Shown here piece after piece: positions 27,067 to 38,577 of a stretch of 64,000 nt of DNA. A model generated the notes under the pieces. The model searched no databases, had not been told where the DNA came from, and was given only the letters and a program-made list of their open reading frames with translations. Source of the DNA: Monosporascus cannonballus (Eukaryota > Ascomycota > Sordariomycetes > Xylariales); NCBI GenBank assembly GCA_004154925.1, contig QJNS01000170.1:106001-170000 (forward strand). The letters are read 5' to 3'. The stretch's first letter is position 1, and each line of letters starts with the position of its first letter. Position numbers and translations under genes: made by a program.

Positions 27067-27466
27067 TATAACGAACTAAGGGTTTAACTAATTATTAAAT
27101 TTTAATCGTACGGATTTATATTAACAAAAATATCGTGGGAATCTAAGTAATAAATACAGTAATCGTATTACGTCTCGTAATACCAAAGGTGCCTTAAGTA
27201 ACAAATTGTTATATTGCAAACCATTGGTATTAGTAAGTATTATAAGCTAAAGTTATTTAAACTATTGAAATAATAAACGTATATACCCCTTCTGGATTGA
27301 ATTGGATCTTTATTAAATCTTGACATTATTACAGATCTAATACTATTGGATTTAGTTGGTTCTATATGGATTTATTTGGATCTTGTTGCCAAAAAAGATC
27401 CAATTTACGTAACCCTTTTACGTGGGTCCGACCGTTTTCGAAGCCGATCTTGGTTGAGTCGTAACA
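27067..27466 (+). repeat. 5' LTR of copy A
   Basis: 400 bp partner of 13190-13589; starts TATAACGAAC, ends GTCGTAACA, followed by the duplication CATAT. Confidence 0.9.
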
Positions 27467-27627
27467 CATATCTACGATACGAAAAGTAATAAGATTAAAT
27501 AAGGTATTCCGCTTTTTAATTTTTTATTAATTAATTTTTCGATATAATTTAACATAATAAATAAAACAAAAATAACTTACAGAAAATACGCTATTTTCGG
27601 GATGAAAATTATGGAAAAGGAAAATCG
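27467..27627. other. Remnant of family A interior between two LTRs
   Basis: AT-rich. The last bases (GGAAAAGGAAAATCG) match the polypurine side of family A beside its 3' LTR, so this is the end of a plus-strand element whose body is missing. Copy A inserted at its left end. Confidence 0.6.
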
Positions 27628-27999
27628 TATTACAACCTAATAAGATGCGGCCTTAGAAAACGGTCGTAACAGAGATTTACGGGCTAAATGGGCCACGTTA
27701 CGTAATAACTCGACAAAATCGAACGTAAAGCCTTTAAAGCCGGGCTCGACAAGGTCGAACATAGAGTCTTTAAAGCCATTTTAGATACAATCACAAGTTA
27801 TAATATATAGACATATTTATTTCCATAACTTAAACAACGGCAGTTTGTAATAACAATTCGTTACTCAAGACGCCTTTAATATTACGAAACGTAACCAGTT
27901 ACTGTACTGTATCCATTGCTCAAAATCCCACGATATTTCTGCTAACATAAACCCGTACAACTAAGGTTTAATAGTTGGTTAAACCGCCTAGCCGTCATA
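27628..27999 (+). repeat. Inverted family A LTR at the left edge of the gene island
   Basis: Reverse complement of the LTR at 32064: starts TATTACAACC and ends GCCTAGCCGTCATA. It is the 3' LTR of a truncated plus-strand family A element. The half facing the island is hardly mutated. Confidence 0.85.
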
Positions 28000-28122
28000 G
28001 TTATATATTCCTATAAAGACGTCTCGTAGAATGGGGCTGTCGTCGACATCTGTCTCCTCATCATCATAGCCGTTCTCCTCGGCAAATCTCCTCCTATCTT
28101 CTGCTGTCCTTTTCCTACCCAT
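27988..28122 (-). pseudogene. Short ORF cut by an LTR (gene 5' fragment, unrecognised)
   Basis: A minus-strand ATG at 28122 opens a 44-codon frame, MGRKRTAEDRRRFAEENGYD, followed by an acidic stretch (DDEETDVDD) and PILRDVFIGIY. It then runs into the LTR at 27999 and stops at its TAG (27988). Codon use is balanced, unlike the RIP-affected sequence beside it. It looks like the 5' end of a real gene or of a transposase whose remainder was lost when the LTR element inserted. No family recognised, and a chance ORF is possible. Confidence 0.3.
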
Positions 28123-28903
28123 ATCCGGCGCGATTGCCACTTAAACAAGTCAAAATCGGATAATAGGCAAAAATTAAGAAGATGTATGTAAATGCGTTAA
28201 TCGGTTAAAGTGACGACAGGGACGACGAGACGCGATCTAAGTAGTTTAGCCTAGGGATAATTGCTAAAGGGGGAAGCTTATAATTATTACGTAACTAATA
28301 GGCATACTGAAAAGTCGAGCTTAACGACGATACATATGGTAAAAAGGCCCGGAACCGGGTTTTATAATATTTTCTGGACGGTCGCTTAAAACAACTAGGA
28401 GGATCTTTATAGGTCGTCACAGTGCCGTTTTATGTACCCAGGTGGCCGAAAATGGCTCCCTGCCACAGCCTTCGCGAAAAAATGACATTTTGTTTCAGAA
28501 CTCAACTGGCTTGCAGGTCACTGCCTCACTATCTAAACCAATTCTGCTCACCCCCTTGAGACACCCTGAGCATTCCCTGAGCAATTCCTAAGTAGCGCCT
28601 GAGTAAAGCGATAATAGGTTAGGTAAGCGACTGGGGTTGGTGAGGGCAACTTTTGGGAAACGCAACAGTAGCTACTTCTTAATAGGTCCTGAAGTAGTCA
28701 GAAGCTGTGGCACAGTGCTCTCATACAGACACTCCTAATGAGACATTGAGTTCATAGTCATACCGAACTGAGCTTGCGGGAACCTTCAAGATGGTGTCGA
28801 TACGTCTCACCGTTCGATGGGAGATAGCATCACAGATTAAACTTCGGGAGTCTTAGTTGGACTTGTAGTCTATTGGTCCGTGGAGCTGTCTTGGAAAATG
28901 CGC
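28123..28903. other. Non-coding island DNA
   Basis: Normal base composition, stops in all frames. I see no gene, RNA or repeat here. Confidence 0.5.
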
Positions 28904-29095
28904 TTATGTAAGAGGGCGCTGGCAAAGTATATTGTCCGAGGGCTTCGACGCGAGGGTAATGATTGAACGGCCCGATTCCACAATTTCGTTCGGATTTCTA
29001 ACGACCTTCCGTACCAAGCTGGCCCCTACATCTAGCTGGATTTGCTTGCTTTGGAGGGCGATGGTTGATCCAGCCCCATGCATATTAGGTACCAC
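28904..29095 (-). pseudogene. Possible decayed ORF, unrecognised
   Basis: 63-codon minus-strand frame opening with GTG at 29093-29095; the first ATG follows three codons later (MHGAGSTIALQSKQIQLD). It continues with a basic/acidic stretch (LVRKVVRNPNEIVESG) and ends CQRPLT. The amino-acid mix is protein-like, but a TGA lies just upstream and no acceptor site there restores the frame. It is either a gene relic or chance. Confidence 0.25.
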
Positions 29096-29615
29096 TCAAG
29101 TAGTTATAATTGCTGAAAGGCAGGATAATGAGCGTGTAGATTGAGATTCTAACTAGCTGTTTATCTAGGTGGCAGAGGCCTGTTATATATACACAACACT
29201 GACAAGAGACAAGTCACTGTACTTGTAGCAAGACCTCGACCCTCACTTCAACAATAATCGTGAAGTCAGCCACATGTTTGACTTTTGTCGTACGTGAATC
29301 GTATAATGAAGGGATTACTACTAGTCATACCTGAGAATTTCAGCGTTAACGACACGAGTTCACGATTCTGCTCATATGTTTTTGAAAGGCGGTTTATGCC
29401 ATGGCTGGAAAGTGTATGCACCTACAGATTGAAGACCCGCTATAAGGTGTAACAATAAATAGCCAGGATCTTAACTTATATCTTTTGATATAGAGGCTAG
29501 ACAGTTTATTCCAAATAAACTCATATATCTCCATATACCCAATATCGACCAACATTCGGCCATGGTCCCATTCCTCAACCCAATGTCTTCCAACCTCAAC
29601 TGCACTGATTCGTCT
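29096..29615. other. Intergenic DNA downstream of the PhzF gene
   Basis: About 520 bp with no supported gene. The probable 3' untranslated region of the PhzF gene lies at its right end. Confidence 0.5.
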
Positions 29616-30551
29616 TCACTCATCCAGTTTCAGGCTCCCTTTCATAACCACAACCGCTGTTCCACCGAGCCACACTTCATGCAAGTTCGCCTTGCCCCGC
29701 TCGCTGCCTTCCTTTATTGTGGTTTCAATTCTGATAATGCTTCTCCTTCCTATTTCGACACCTTGAGTGATCTCGAATTTCCGGCTCCTCTTCTCCTCAG
29801 TCAGTGCCAGAAACGAACCAAGTGCGGTGGCTGCGCTTCCCGTGGCTGGATCCTCAAAGTCCAGCTCCACCATTCGGGTGCGCATGCGCCGTTCGTCACC
29901 CTTGACATCGATATCCACGTAGTAATACCGGGCCATGAAGGTATCCCGCCATCCCTCGTCCAGCAAGGGTTCTTTGAGCTCCCCAAAATTAAGCCGCGTC
30001 CTCTGTACCTTCCCGAGCGCCTCTATAGATGGCAGCCCCACCAACACGAACGTCATTCCCTTGACAATGCTGAACACGGGGGCTCTCAGTTCTGCCTCTT
30101 GAATCACCTGATGCGGCGATAAGCCGGGGTGGTCCGGCCCCACGACGTCGCCCAGCGTCTTCGCGTGCAGATGCGCATCATGTGGAATCTTGGCGCGGAT
30201 ATAGTCCCCAGCACCAGTCTCGAGGCCAATAGGTCCGCACTTCGTGACTAGCGTGTTGACCGAGGGGTGTAAGTGGTACTTTACCAGGACAGACGTCCCG
30301 ATGGTAGGGTGTCCGGCAAAAGGAAGCTCGCTCTCGATTGTGAAAATATCGATGCAACGCTCTGTTGAGTCGACGTTGCTACCCTCGTGCAAGAACACAG
30401 TTTCAGAAAGGTTAAATTCCTTTGCGATCTTTTGCTTCGTCTCCTGCGACAGCTTCTCTTTCAGGGTCGGGGGGACTGAGACTACCGCGAGGGGGTTTCC
30501 TTCCAGCCGGGTGTCGGTAAAAACGTCTAGCGTGAAGAATTGAAGTTCCAT
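29616..30551 (-). CDS. PhzF-family (phenazine biosynthesis-like) isomerase/epimerase-type protein, 311 aa
   Basis: Intact, intronless gene. PhzF-family proteins have a diaminopimelate-epimerase fold with two similar halves and usually act as cytosolic isomerases; the substrate of most fungal members is unknown. Visible marks (numbered from the ATG at 30551): FTLDVFT...GNPLAVV (5-24) at the N-terminus; NLSETVF (47-53), with Glu50 at the place of the PhzF catalytic Glu; ELPFAGHPTIG (75-85); and DFEDPATGSA (231-240), the phosphate/substrate loop signature of the second half. About 311 residues is the normal family length. The open frame extends six codons upstream to TTG, but ATG at 30551 has A at -3 and aligns with the family N-terminus. 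Composition is normal and shows no RIP damage. The name phenazine does not imply that phenazines are made. Confidence 0.93.
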   Translation of the reverse strand: MELQFFTLDVFTDTRLEGNPLAVVSVPPTLKEKLSQETKQKIAKEFNLSETVFLHEGSNVDSTERCIDIFTIESELPFAGHPTIGTSVLVKYHLHPSVNTLVTKCGPIGLETGAGDYIRAKIPHDAHLHAKTLGDVVGPDHPGLSPHQVIQEAELRAPVFSIVKGMTFVLVGLPSIEALGKVQRTRLNFGELKEPLLDEGWRDTFMARYYYVDIDVKGDERRMRTRMVELDFEDPATGSAATALGSFLALTEEKRSRKFEITQGVEIGRRSIIRIETTIKEGSERGKANLHEVWLGGTAVVVMKGSLKLDE

Positions 30552-30904
30552 TATTGACCACTGTAACAATTGCGAAATAACTGTTGCCCTGTGTTTAGAG
30601 TGAGGAACTTGGAGAATGGGGAATTTGTATCACAAATCCGCCCCCGTTATGCCGCCGAATTCCAGATTCCCAGATGTGAGTCAAAATCGGTTGTCGTATT
30701 AAGCTTCTATAAGCATAGTAAGATGGGGTTTGGGAAAGCCTTCATTGGCTACCACAGCGGTAAAAGGTGGATACTCTTTACCCCAACCCACGCCCTTATG
30801 GTTACATAACTACAGTCAGCTACCCCTTAAGTAATCCAAGTCTCGTATGTGATTGGCGTAGAACTTCGTCAAGTCATTTAATAACTCAACCCTTTATGCT
30901 CGTT
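30552..30904. promoter_or_regulatory. Upstream region of the PhzF gene
   Basis: Probable 5' untranslated region and promoter of the minus-strand PhzF gene. A 79-codon plus-strand frame at 30570-30809 starts with TTG and shows no protein-like pattern. No specific motif can be assigned. Confidence 0.35.
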
Positions 30905-31319
30905 ACTTTGAACTAGAATTTCTTCTGCCGTTTCCCGCACCGCCTACCACGCCAGACTATAAAAGAGAAGTTGCAGGCAGATGCCTTAGCCGACACTCCA
31001 ACTCATCAAGAAATCATCCAGCCCGGCACTGAGCTGATTCATGCTCTATTTCCGGCAATAGAAATCAGAGAATTTTGACATGAGACTCATCATCATCTTG
31101 GTACAAACCCTCACCTAGACCCCCAAGGCCTCCGGCAAGCGCAGATATGGCTGCACTCGGAACCTCCTATGCTTTATGGCAGTGTAACATTGGTTTTATG
31201 CGTAGAGGAAACAATAGCACCAAAAATAGCCCGCATGGTTGCCCGTCATCATGGCAGAGTCGTTTGTGACAGGAAAAACTTGAGGAGCGGGGGAACTGTC
31301 TGGGGTTGTCGACCCTGAC
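30905..31319 (+). pseudogene. Possible gene remnant with one internal stop, unrecognised
   Basis: One plus-strand frame runs from about 30905 to a TGA at about 31317, broken only by TGA at 31078-31080. Before the stop: LQADALADTPTHQEIIQPG and ELIHALFPAIEIREF. After it: HETHHHLGTNPHLDPQGLRQ and, further on, SVTLVLCVEETIAPKIARMV, ARHHGRVVCDRKNL. The composition is protein-like and the length is unusual for non-coding DNA. No ATG opens the first half. Alternatively an ATG at 31080 with a short intron would join MRLIIIL to the second half. I do not recognise the family. Confidence 0.3.
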
Positions 31320-31747
31320 CCGGAAGCGCGATATTACGTCGACTATAGACTAATATAAATCCGTATTCCACAGCTCTATAAGTCAAGCATAAGTCGAAAC
31401 TCCACTGTATTCCCTGGGGATTCTCGCCATAAGACTTAGGTGGTTACTGATTTGTATATACACAACTACTAGTGTAGAGCGTGTTTACCCCTATTCGGAC
31501 ACTATAGCGTTTCAGTAAATGTACACAGAGCCTTGCTCCCCAAAGGTCTAGTCATGCTTTACCAATAGAGAAAGTTCAAGAGAGCCGCATTGACATGCGC
31601 CTTCACATGTCTGCTCGCTCCCACCTGAAGTAGCTGAAATAGTAACTAAGCGAGTTGAGAAGCGCGAGAGGGTAGTAACGCATATACCATATTGGTTGCA
31701 GTACGTGGCAATACGACATGTGCATAGAGGTAGGGGCAATCCGTTAA
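31320..31747. other. Intergenic island DNA
   Basis: No supported gene. A 68-codon minus-strand frame (31548-31754) with seven Cys lacks a signal peptide and was not called. Confidence 0.4.
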
Positions 31748-32063
31748 CATTCAATCACCCGATCCTTGCCTGGAGCCCTGACTCAAGACGATAATACCAA
31801 GCCAGCTCGGCGAGAAGGCCCGGTCCTGCAGCTTGAACTCGCGATGACTTTCATGAGAGTACCTCCTAATGAAAGCTTTATAGAGCGAGAAATTTGGTGG
31901 TGGTCCAACGTCACGCTATCCTTGGAGGGTTACTGTCCCAGCGCTCACAGAGGAATTGGCCAAGAAGATATCGCGCTTTTCACTCGGCTATCCAGGGAGG
32001 TGGAGAGCATCGCCTCCCCTATTCCCTCTCCCCAGTCCTTTTCCGCCTGTGGTCATGCTCCGT
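31748..32063 (+). pseudogene. 5' part of an ORF disrupted by copy B
   Basis: Plus-strand frame open from 31748 into the LTR, where it stops in TGTGACGG. It contains LQLELAMTFMRVPPNESFIE, REIWWWSNVTLSLEGYC and GIGQEDIALFTRLSREVE. The REIWWW...D. pattern recalls the R(R/E)(L/I)WW segment of the fungal transcription-factor middle homology region, but this is only a resemblance. If copy B and one TCCGT are removed, the same frame continues at 38973 after one TAG with RYANAVRSYSDWYKFFALIG and ends at 39088-39090. No upstream ATG is certain; the first in frame is at about 31844. Confidence 0.35.
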
Positions 32064-32449
32064 TGTGACGGCTAGGCGGTTTAACCAACTATTAAACCTT
32101 AGTCGTACGGGTTTATGTTAGCAGGAGTATCGTGAGACTCTGTAGTAATAAAGCAACTTAGTTACGTCTCTTAATACCAAAGGTATAGAAGTAATATTAC
32201 AAACGATTGGTATTAATAAATGTTGCAAACTAAAGTTATCTAGATTATAGAAATAATAAACGTATATATCCTTTTTTTGGTTTAATTATTTATAATTATA
32301 CGGCTAATAATAATTATGATTATTTAGGATTATTTTTAATCGTTGCTGATTACTGGCTTGGCAATTATTACCGTTACGTAACCCTTGGGGTGGTCTGTAT
32401 GATCCTTGTTTGACTGTTTTTTAAGGCCGAAACTTATTGGGTCGTAATA
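32064..32449 (+). repeat. 3' LTR of copy B
   Basis: 386 bp. The first ~100 bases (TGTGACGGCTAGGCGG...) keep CpA and TpG dinucleotides; damage rises toward the element body. The middle (about 32275-32375) differs from copy A's LTR. Confidence 0.92.
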
Positions 32450-32528
32450 CGATTTTCCCTTTCCCAAAATTTTGCCTTTAAGATTTTTTTTTTTCGTTTG
32501 ATAAGTAACCCTTTTTTTGTTTCCAGTT

Positions 32529-33149
32529 ATGTTATTTCGTATTTCCAAGATTCGTCGTGTTTCTCGTTTTTTTACCGTTCGTCGTGCTGACTTCGTAAAA
32601 GCCTTTAACGAATTCGGGTACGAAATTATGCCTTATTTTTATTATTTTTTGAAAAAAATAAAGTGTAAAATAATAGAAAATATTTCTAAATATAGGAAAT
32701 CTGTAAACCGAGATTGGTCCTATGATAGTACCGGTATACTGCTTTTTTCTTTACAAAATATTCGTTAAAAGTATTAACGTTTAGAACGTAAAAAAGCGTT
32801 CGTCGAAAAGCGATTATTAAAGTTTTAATAGCTTTATTTTAAGGCTTAATATCGTTATTAGAAAAAAATAAATAAAGTTCTTTTTTGTTTTATTCGTTTG
32901 CGTAAATAAAAAACGTTGGCTTATTCGAAAGGTGTTATTATGGTATAACGTAAGCTTTAGTTATTGGATAAATTAAAGGAATAAGAACGTTAAAAACGGG
33001 AGTAATTAGAGGCCGCCGTTACGGCTGCCATATTAACGTAAGCTTCGGTCGATTGGCCCGATATCCCGGTTATTGATTGATCGGCCGTTAATTGGGATGC
33101 GCCTATAGTTGTTGGTGAAAGTTTTTTAATAGACGTTAGGCGTTAATAA
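32529..33149 (+). pseudogene. Conserved antisense ORF of family A (copy B)
   Basis: Starts ATG at 32529: MLFRISKIRRVSRFFTVRRA, then DFVKAFNEFGYEIMPYFYYF. This aligns with copy A (FLAAYIVKFNFEVMSYIPC) and copy E (VFNSGFKVIPYIPFF); the Tyr residues in MPY.YY probably replace Cys (TGT/TGC to TAT/TAC). The C-terminal part (about 33045-33140) reads DWPDIPVID...VNWDAPIVVGESF. It ends RRQ-stop, with the stop inside the antisense of the chromodomain codons. Several TAA/TAG codons and probable indels lie between. Not expressible as it stands. Role unknown; the charged middle and possible Cys pairs suggest nucleic-acid or metal binding, which is only inference. Confidence 0.65.
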
Positions 33150-36100
33150 GGTTTTTGGCAGGTTTTCAGATATTTTTAAAGTCCGGATGCTTTTTCCATT
33201 TAATCAGATACTAAGTCCGTTTTATTTTTGCATGTTAAGGATTTTTTCCACCTTATATACTTATTTGTCTTTTACCTTTACGTCGTTTTGTGCCGTATGT
33301 ACCTTAATTATATTTATTGTTAATTCGAATAAAGAAACGTAAAAAATTAAATAAAGTTTGGCTTTTGGTAAAAATTCCAATTAGGAATTGTTTTCTGAGA
33401 TTTTCTTGGTGATTTTATACGGACCAATATATTTGAAATCGAGTTTTTTTATTAGGCCGTTTTATTTGAATATTTTTAGTAGCGAGGAAAATTATTTTCC
33501 CTTTTTCGAAAGTTGGTCTTTTTATCTTTTTTTAGTTATAATATTTATTTAATTAATAACGTACGAATTCTAATTTTATTTTTATTTCTTCGTATAATTA
33601 TTTACGTTATTTTGTTATAAGTATTATTTTAATATTAATTAGATTATTATTACGTATTTTTCTATAAATTTCTAGAATAAAACCAAAGTTTATATATACT
33701 GGTATTATTTTAATATCTTCTTAATAACTGGTATTGTAAGTTAATTAGATAATAAATAGTTTTTTTACCTCGTTATTTTGTTCGTAATTGATATAGTATT
33801 ATAAATAAGTTTTTAAGGTTTGGTTCGTTCGTTTTATTTGTCGATTTATTTAAAGTTTAAATACGTTAGATAATTTGTGATTTAGGCCGATTTATGCTAT
33901 AAGGCCTTGCTAAAATTTAGATAAGAATATTGATCCTTTATTTAAAATAATTTTTATTAGTAATCCGTATATATTAAATATATATTTGAAGAAAATATAT
34001 GCTATTTATTCGGCGTTTGTATTTTCGTAATATAGTAGAAAATAAGAAAGTTTCGTAAATCGATTAACGAATACGAAAATGTTATCGTAATATATTCCCG
34101 TAATTGGAATTTTTGATATAAATAGTTTAGTAATAAAGTTAAATATAATTAAATATTATAATCGTTTTACGACTAGTAATAGTTATAATTTTCTATATAG
34201 CTTGAATCGTCGAATCTTTATTTTAGCGCAAATATTATATTGCCGTATGATTTTTTAGATCGTTGATTTTATTTTAGGCAATGAATATGTACGTTCAAGC
34301 CGTTTTAAGGTTTTGTAAATTTCTAGATGTCCGTATAATTAATATTCGTATATATTTCGTATTAAATATTTCTGGTATTTTTTTTGAATTTGTATTTTAT
34401 TTGTTTTTTGGTTTTTTGAGAGATTATCGTTATGCTGTTGGATTTTCTAGTACATATTAAAGGGTATTGCCCGAATTGTCGTAATCTTTCGCGGGCGTAA
34501 ATATTTTTTTTAATAATATTAAAAATTGTATGGCTAATTTTAACTAATTCTTTTCGAAGTTTAGTTATTTGCTTAAGGTATTTGCTTTACCATTTTTGAA
34601 CTTTTTTTATAAATAATAATCAAGTTTAAGTTTGTTAATTTTTCCGCGTAACGAAATTATTGTTTTGTAAGTTTTTTAGTTGTAATAAATCGGGTAAAAT
34701 TTTGATAATCCGTATAAACCTTAACCTGGTATAAATTTCTTTTTAGGAAATGCCTAAATTTTCGAAATGTTATAATAAGGGCTATAAACGTTTTATTTAA
34801 AATGCTATAATTAAATTTGATTTCTTTTAATTTGTACGAAAAAAATATAATAAGGTATAATTTGCCTTAATTATTTCGTTATCCGATTACTGTATTTAAT
34901 GCGTAATCCGAAATATCGGTTTTTAATTTAATGAGGCGGTTTAAATCGTACATAATTAATATTGGCTTACTGGTAATTATTTTCTTAATGTCCTAAAATG
35001 TTTTTTCTGTTTCGAGCGTTTGTTTGAACTTTTTTTTCTTTATAAAGTTCGTTAAAGGTATAATTATTTTGCTAAAACTCCGAATAAATTTCTTGTAATA
35101 ATTAACGAATCGGAAAAATGCCTGTACCATTTTAACTATCGTTAATGTTTGCCATTTTATAACTGCAGCGATTTTCTTAAGATTTATCCTAATATATTTT
35201 AGGATGATAATATATTTCAGATATTTTATTTCTTATTTATAAAATTAACTTTTTTCTGCGTTAATAAGTAACTTTGCATTTTATAAAGCTTAAAAAACTT
35301 TATAAACGTATTTTACGTATGCTTTTTCCGTTTTTAAAAAATAAGAATATTATCGAAATAACAAATAATAAAAATATTAAGGTATTTTGGTAATACATAA
35401 TTAATTATCCGCTGGAAAATTGCTAATACGTTTATAAGTTCTATTAATATAATTAAATACTTAAATAATTCGTATTTCGTTTTAACGGTTATTTTTTATT
35501 CGTATTTTTTTTAATTCTGATAAGATTATATCCATTTTTAAAATCGAATGTTATAAACCATTTGGTTCTGTAAAATCGATTTTTTATTTCCGTAAATAAA
35601 GATAATAATATTTGATTTGTAATAGTGATATCGTTTAGTTGTTGATAGTTAACCATAAGTTGTAATTTTTCATTTTTTAGTACGAAAAATTTAACGTATT
35701 TTATTGGTAATTTCGAAAGTCGAATCCATTTTTTCTATAACCGATTTTCCAGGTATTCTTTGAAAGTGCATAGTTTGTTTTTGCTAAAGTTGTAAATAGG
35801 GTAAAATTTCGTCGAAAATCTTTTTTTGAAAATTATTTCATAATTTTATTCGTTTTATTCTGGTATTTTCGTATCGAACTTTTTCCTAAAAAGTTGTTCG
35901 TATCTGTAATATTATAATAACATATTAGGTAGATTTTTTAACTTTTAAAGCTATTGTTTTAAATTATTATTTAATTATTTTAATTTCGCTTTAATAATAA
36001 TAACGACATATTGTATTTTTCTTTATTATCCGTTTTTTTCTTATGTTTTATCTCTTTAGATAGTAAGGTTTTTATTATGTTTTTATACCTGTATTTATCG

Positions 36101-38577
36101 TTATTATCGATCGAATAATAAGATCTTAATTTTTTTCTTTCGTTTATTAATAAAAAATAAAATGAAATTTACTTAATTAATTTTTCCATTAATTAAAAAT
36201 TCGTACTGGCGTATTTATAATAATCCTAAAATTATATCGTAATTCCTAAATAAAATAATATCGAAATTAATTATCTGATATTATTTTTAGATAAACATCT
36301 CGAAATAATTAATTTCGCGTATAATTTTTTTATTATCGTAAATAAATTTCTAACCTTCGATATTCGTCGTTATATAAGGTTTTAACTTATATTTCTATAA
36401 CAGTCTGAACTTATTAAACATATTTGCTGCAATATAATTTCCGCCTAAAGTTTCGTAATCCATTATTGCGGTACATTAATACGTTCCAATTCGTATATCT
36501 AAGGTAATAAAGTTATTAATAGCTTTTATTATCGTAATTAAAGCCCTTTTTGGGAATTTTCTTTAACTTCTCTGGGTTTCGTTATTTTGCGGCTTTTTTA
36601 TAAGTATTTTTTTTCTTTTAATTTTTGTTCGAATTTGTTAAATTTTAACTGTATTTTTTCGTTTAACGTATTATGCTGTTATATTTGTCGTTATTACCGG
36701 CGTACTCTGTTTCAAATTATATTAATTATTTTTAACTTTGTTACAATGTTTTTATCGAATAATATTTTTTTATATTTATAATTATATTCTATTATACATC
36801 GTTTTAATAATCGTTTTAAAATTGTTTTATAAATTAACCTATTTTTAATACTATTTTTTCGTAAGGGTTTATAATAAATATTAATTAAAAATTGAAATCC
36901 GTAATAACTTTTTGGCAATATTTTTTTGTTATGCGTTAAATTAACTCTTTTTCCGTTTGGTAATTATATTATTAAAAAAATAAAAAATGTTTTTTTGCGG
37001 GCATTATTTTTTTTGATCCACCTTTTTTACTTTAGCTAATTATTAAACATTTTCTGATATGATAAATCGAAAATATCAATATTATTATTTATTATTTTTA
37101 TTATTTTTAATACGATTTAAACAATCGAATATTTTATAACATATACAGGTAATTTGTTCGTAAATATATTATTTCCTTTTTTCATAATCGTGATATTTTC
37201 GTCGTCGACAATATATGACATATATTTTACCGTATCCATTAAGAGTTCCTGGACAAATTTCTTTTATTTAGTCCTAATATTCGCGTAACTATTTTCGTAA
37301 TATTTTTTATTATGTTCGCAATGCCTATTAAGCCAGCTTTCTGGCTTTTCGCATTCTTTGCTAAATTTCTCGTTATGGAGGACCTAGTATATACTTAGGC
37401 TGAATTATATTAATAACTTTGCTTTTGTTTATTTTTAATTCTTTTTAAATTATCCTTTAGGTATTGGTTTTTAATCGTTTTAACGGGGTTTTCTAGGTAC
37501 CTTATATTATGCTGCCTTATGTTCTATTTTGTTATAATTATAACCTTAGATCTGGCTTTAATTCTTCCTATAAATAACTCTTAGTTTCTTAGGTCCTGGT
37601 TTTATGCCGTAAAAAATATTATTACGTCGAAAAACGTTAATATTAATTATATGCCAAGGTTTATTATTAATTTTTTAGTACTTTTAATACGTTATACGTA
37701 TTATCGATCGTCAATTTTAACTATTATAACGATATAATCCGATAAATAATTCGGCCGATCGAACTTAAAAAAAGTTTTTATATTTTTTTAGGCCGTAGAA
37801 AAACTTAGCTATTAATATTTTTTATTTTTAGTATAACTTAACGGCTAATTAAATTAATTTACTGTTGTAATTAAATACGAATCTTTTTTATTATAATTAT
37901 TAAATTTATATTTCGGCTTTTATATTTTCGTTTATTATTCCGAAAATTTTCGTTAATATTTATTCGAATTATTTATAATTATTATAAATTTGTATTACTT
38001 TTAGGTTTCGTTTTTCGACCGGTAAAATAACGTATTTTCTTATAATAAATTTAAACTAAATAATTATATTTTCGGTAAATTATCTGATTACGAACTTAAT
38101 TTATTTAATAAATATAATAAATCTAATTCGAAAACACCTAAAATATATTAGGTATTAAATCAAAAATAATTATTATTTTGTTAATATTCCGTTAAAAAAT
38201 TCCGATTTAAAAAATTTAATAACTTTTTTTAGTATTTTGATAAAATTTAGCTAAATAATCTGGCTTATTTAAGGAGGTTTTCCAATTTCGAAAGCCTTTT
38301 TTTTTTCTTTAAGTTTCTTATAAACGGCTTGAAAGAACGTCGTAAAATCATTATTATTTTTCTCAAGCTGAAAAATACGTTCGTTTATGGTATCCAGGCG
38401 TTAAAGGACTTTTTCGCAAAAAAAAACGAGGTTTTTCTTTTTCCTCCTCGGATTTTATTTTAATATCCGGGTAATTAGGGACCTGTTGAATAAGCTATTT
38501 GGGCTGCTTGCTAGTAGATATAACGTCCGCGATATTGCTTAAAGTCTAACGGTGGTATTAAATAAAAACTTATAATA
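33130..38577 (-). pseudogene. gag-pol of copy B, RIP-inactivated
   Basis: Minus strand: gag at about 38550-38150 parallels copy A (YQVFDYPD..., charged coiled coil, KPFDG-type capsid entry). The RT active-site area at 35366-35341 reads ICYFDNIL (from VCYLDDIL). The chromodomain end near 33200-33130 reads KHPDF, stop, KYLKTCQKPY-like with frame damage. The order is gag, protease, RT, RNase H, integrase, chromodomain. Stops are dense and mostly at former Gln/Trp codons. Confidence 0.75.

Larger units (their letters stand above)
13190..27466 (-). mobile_element. Gypsy retrotransposon, family A copy A, with nested family F element
   Basis: Two 400 bp LTRs (13190-13589 and 27067-27466) are flanked by the perfect target duplication CATAT (13185-13189 and 27467-27471). 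After removing the nested 7.4 kb element the length is about 6.9 kb, the same as copy B (6904 bp). Gag (about 27000-26650) and the chromodomain (about 14290-14190) are read on the minus strand, so the right LTR is 5'. An antisense ORF sits on the plus strand beside the 3' LTR. All coding frames carry RIP-type stops. Confidence 0.92.

Noticed and set aside
1..27999. Possibility that the AT-rich block is a centromere or subtelomere
   Set aside because: RIP-rich nested repeats occur in many places; no telomere repeat or other distinguishing sign is present.
29562..30122. 186-codon plus-strand ORF
   Set aside because: Shadow of the PhzF gene on the opposite strand; no family features.
31548..31754. 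68-codon ORF with seven Cys, as a candidate small secreted protein
   Set aside because: No signal peptide, no paired-Cys pattern, no context support.
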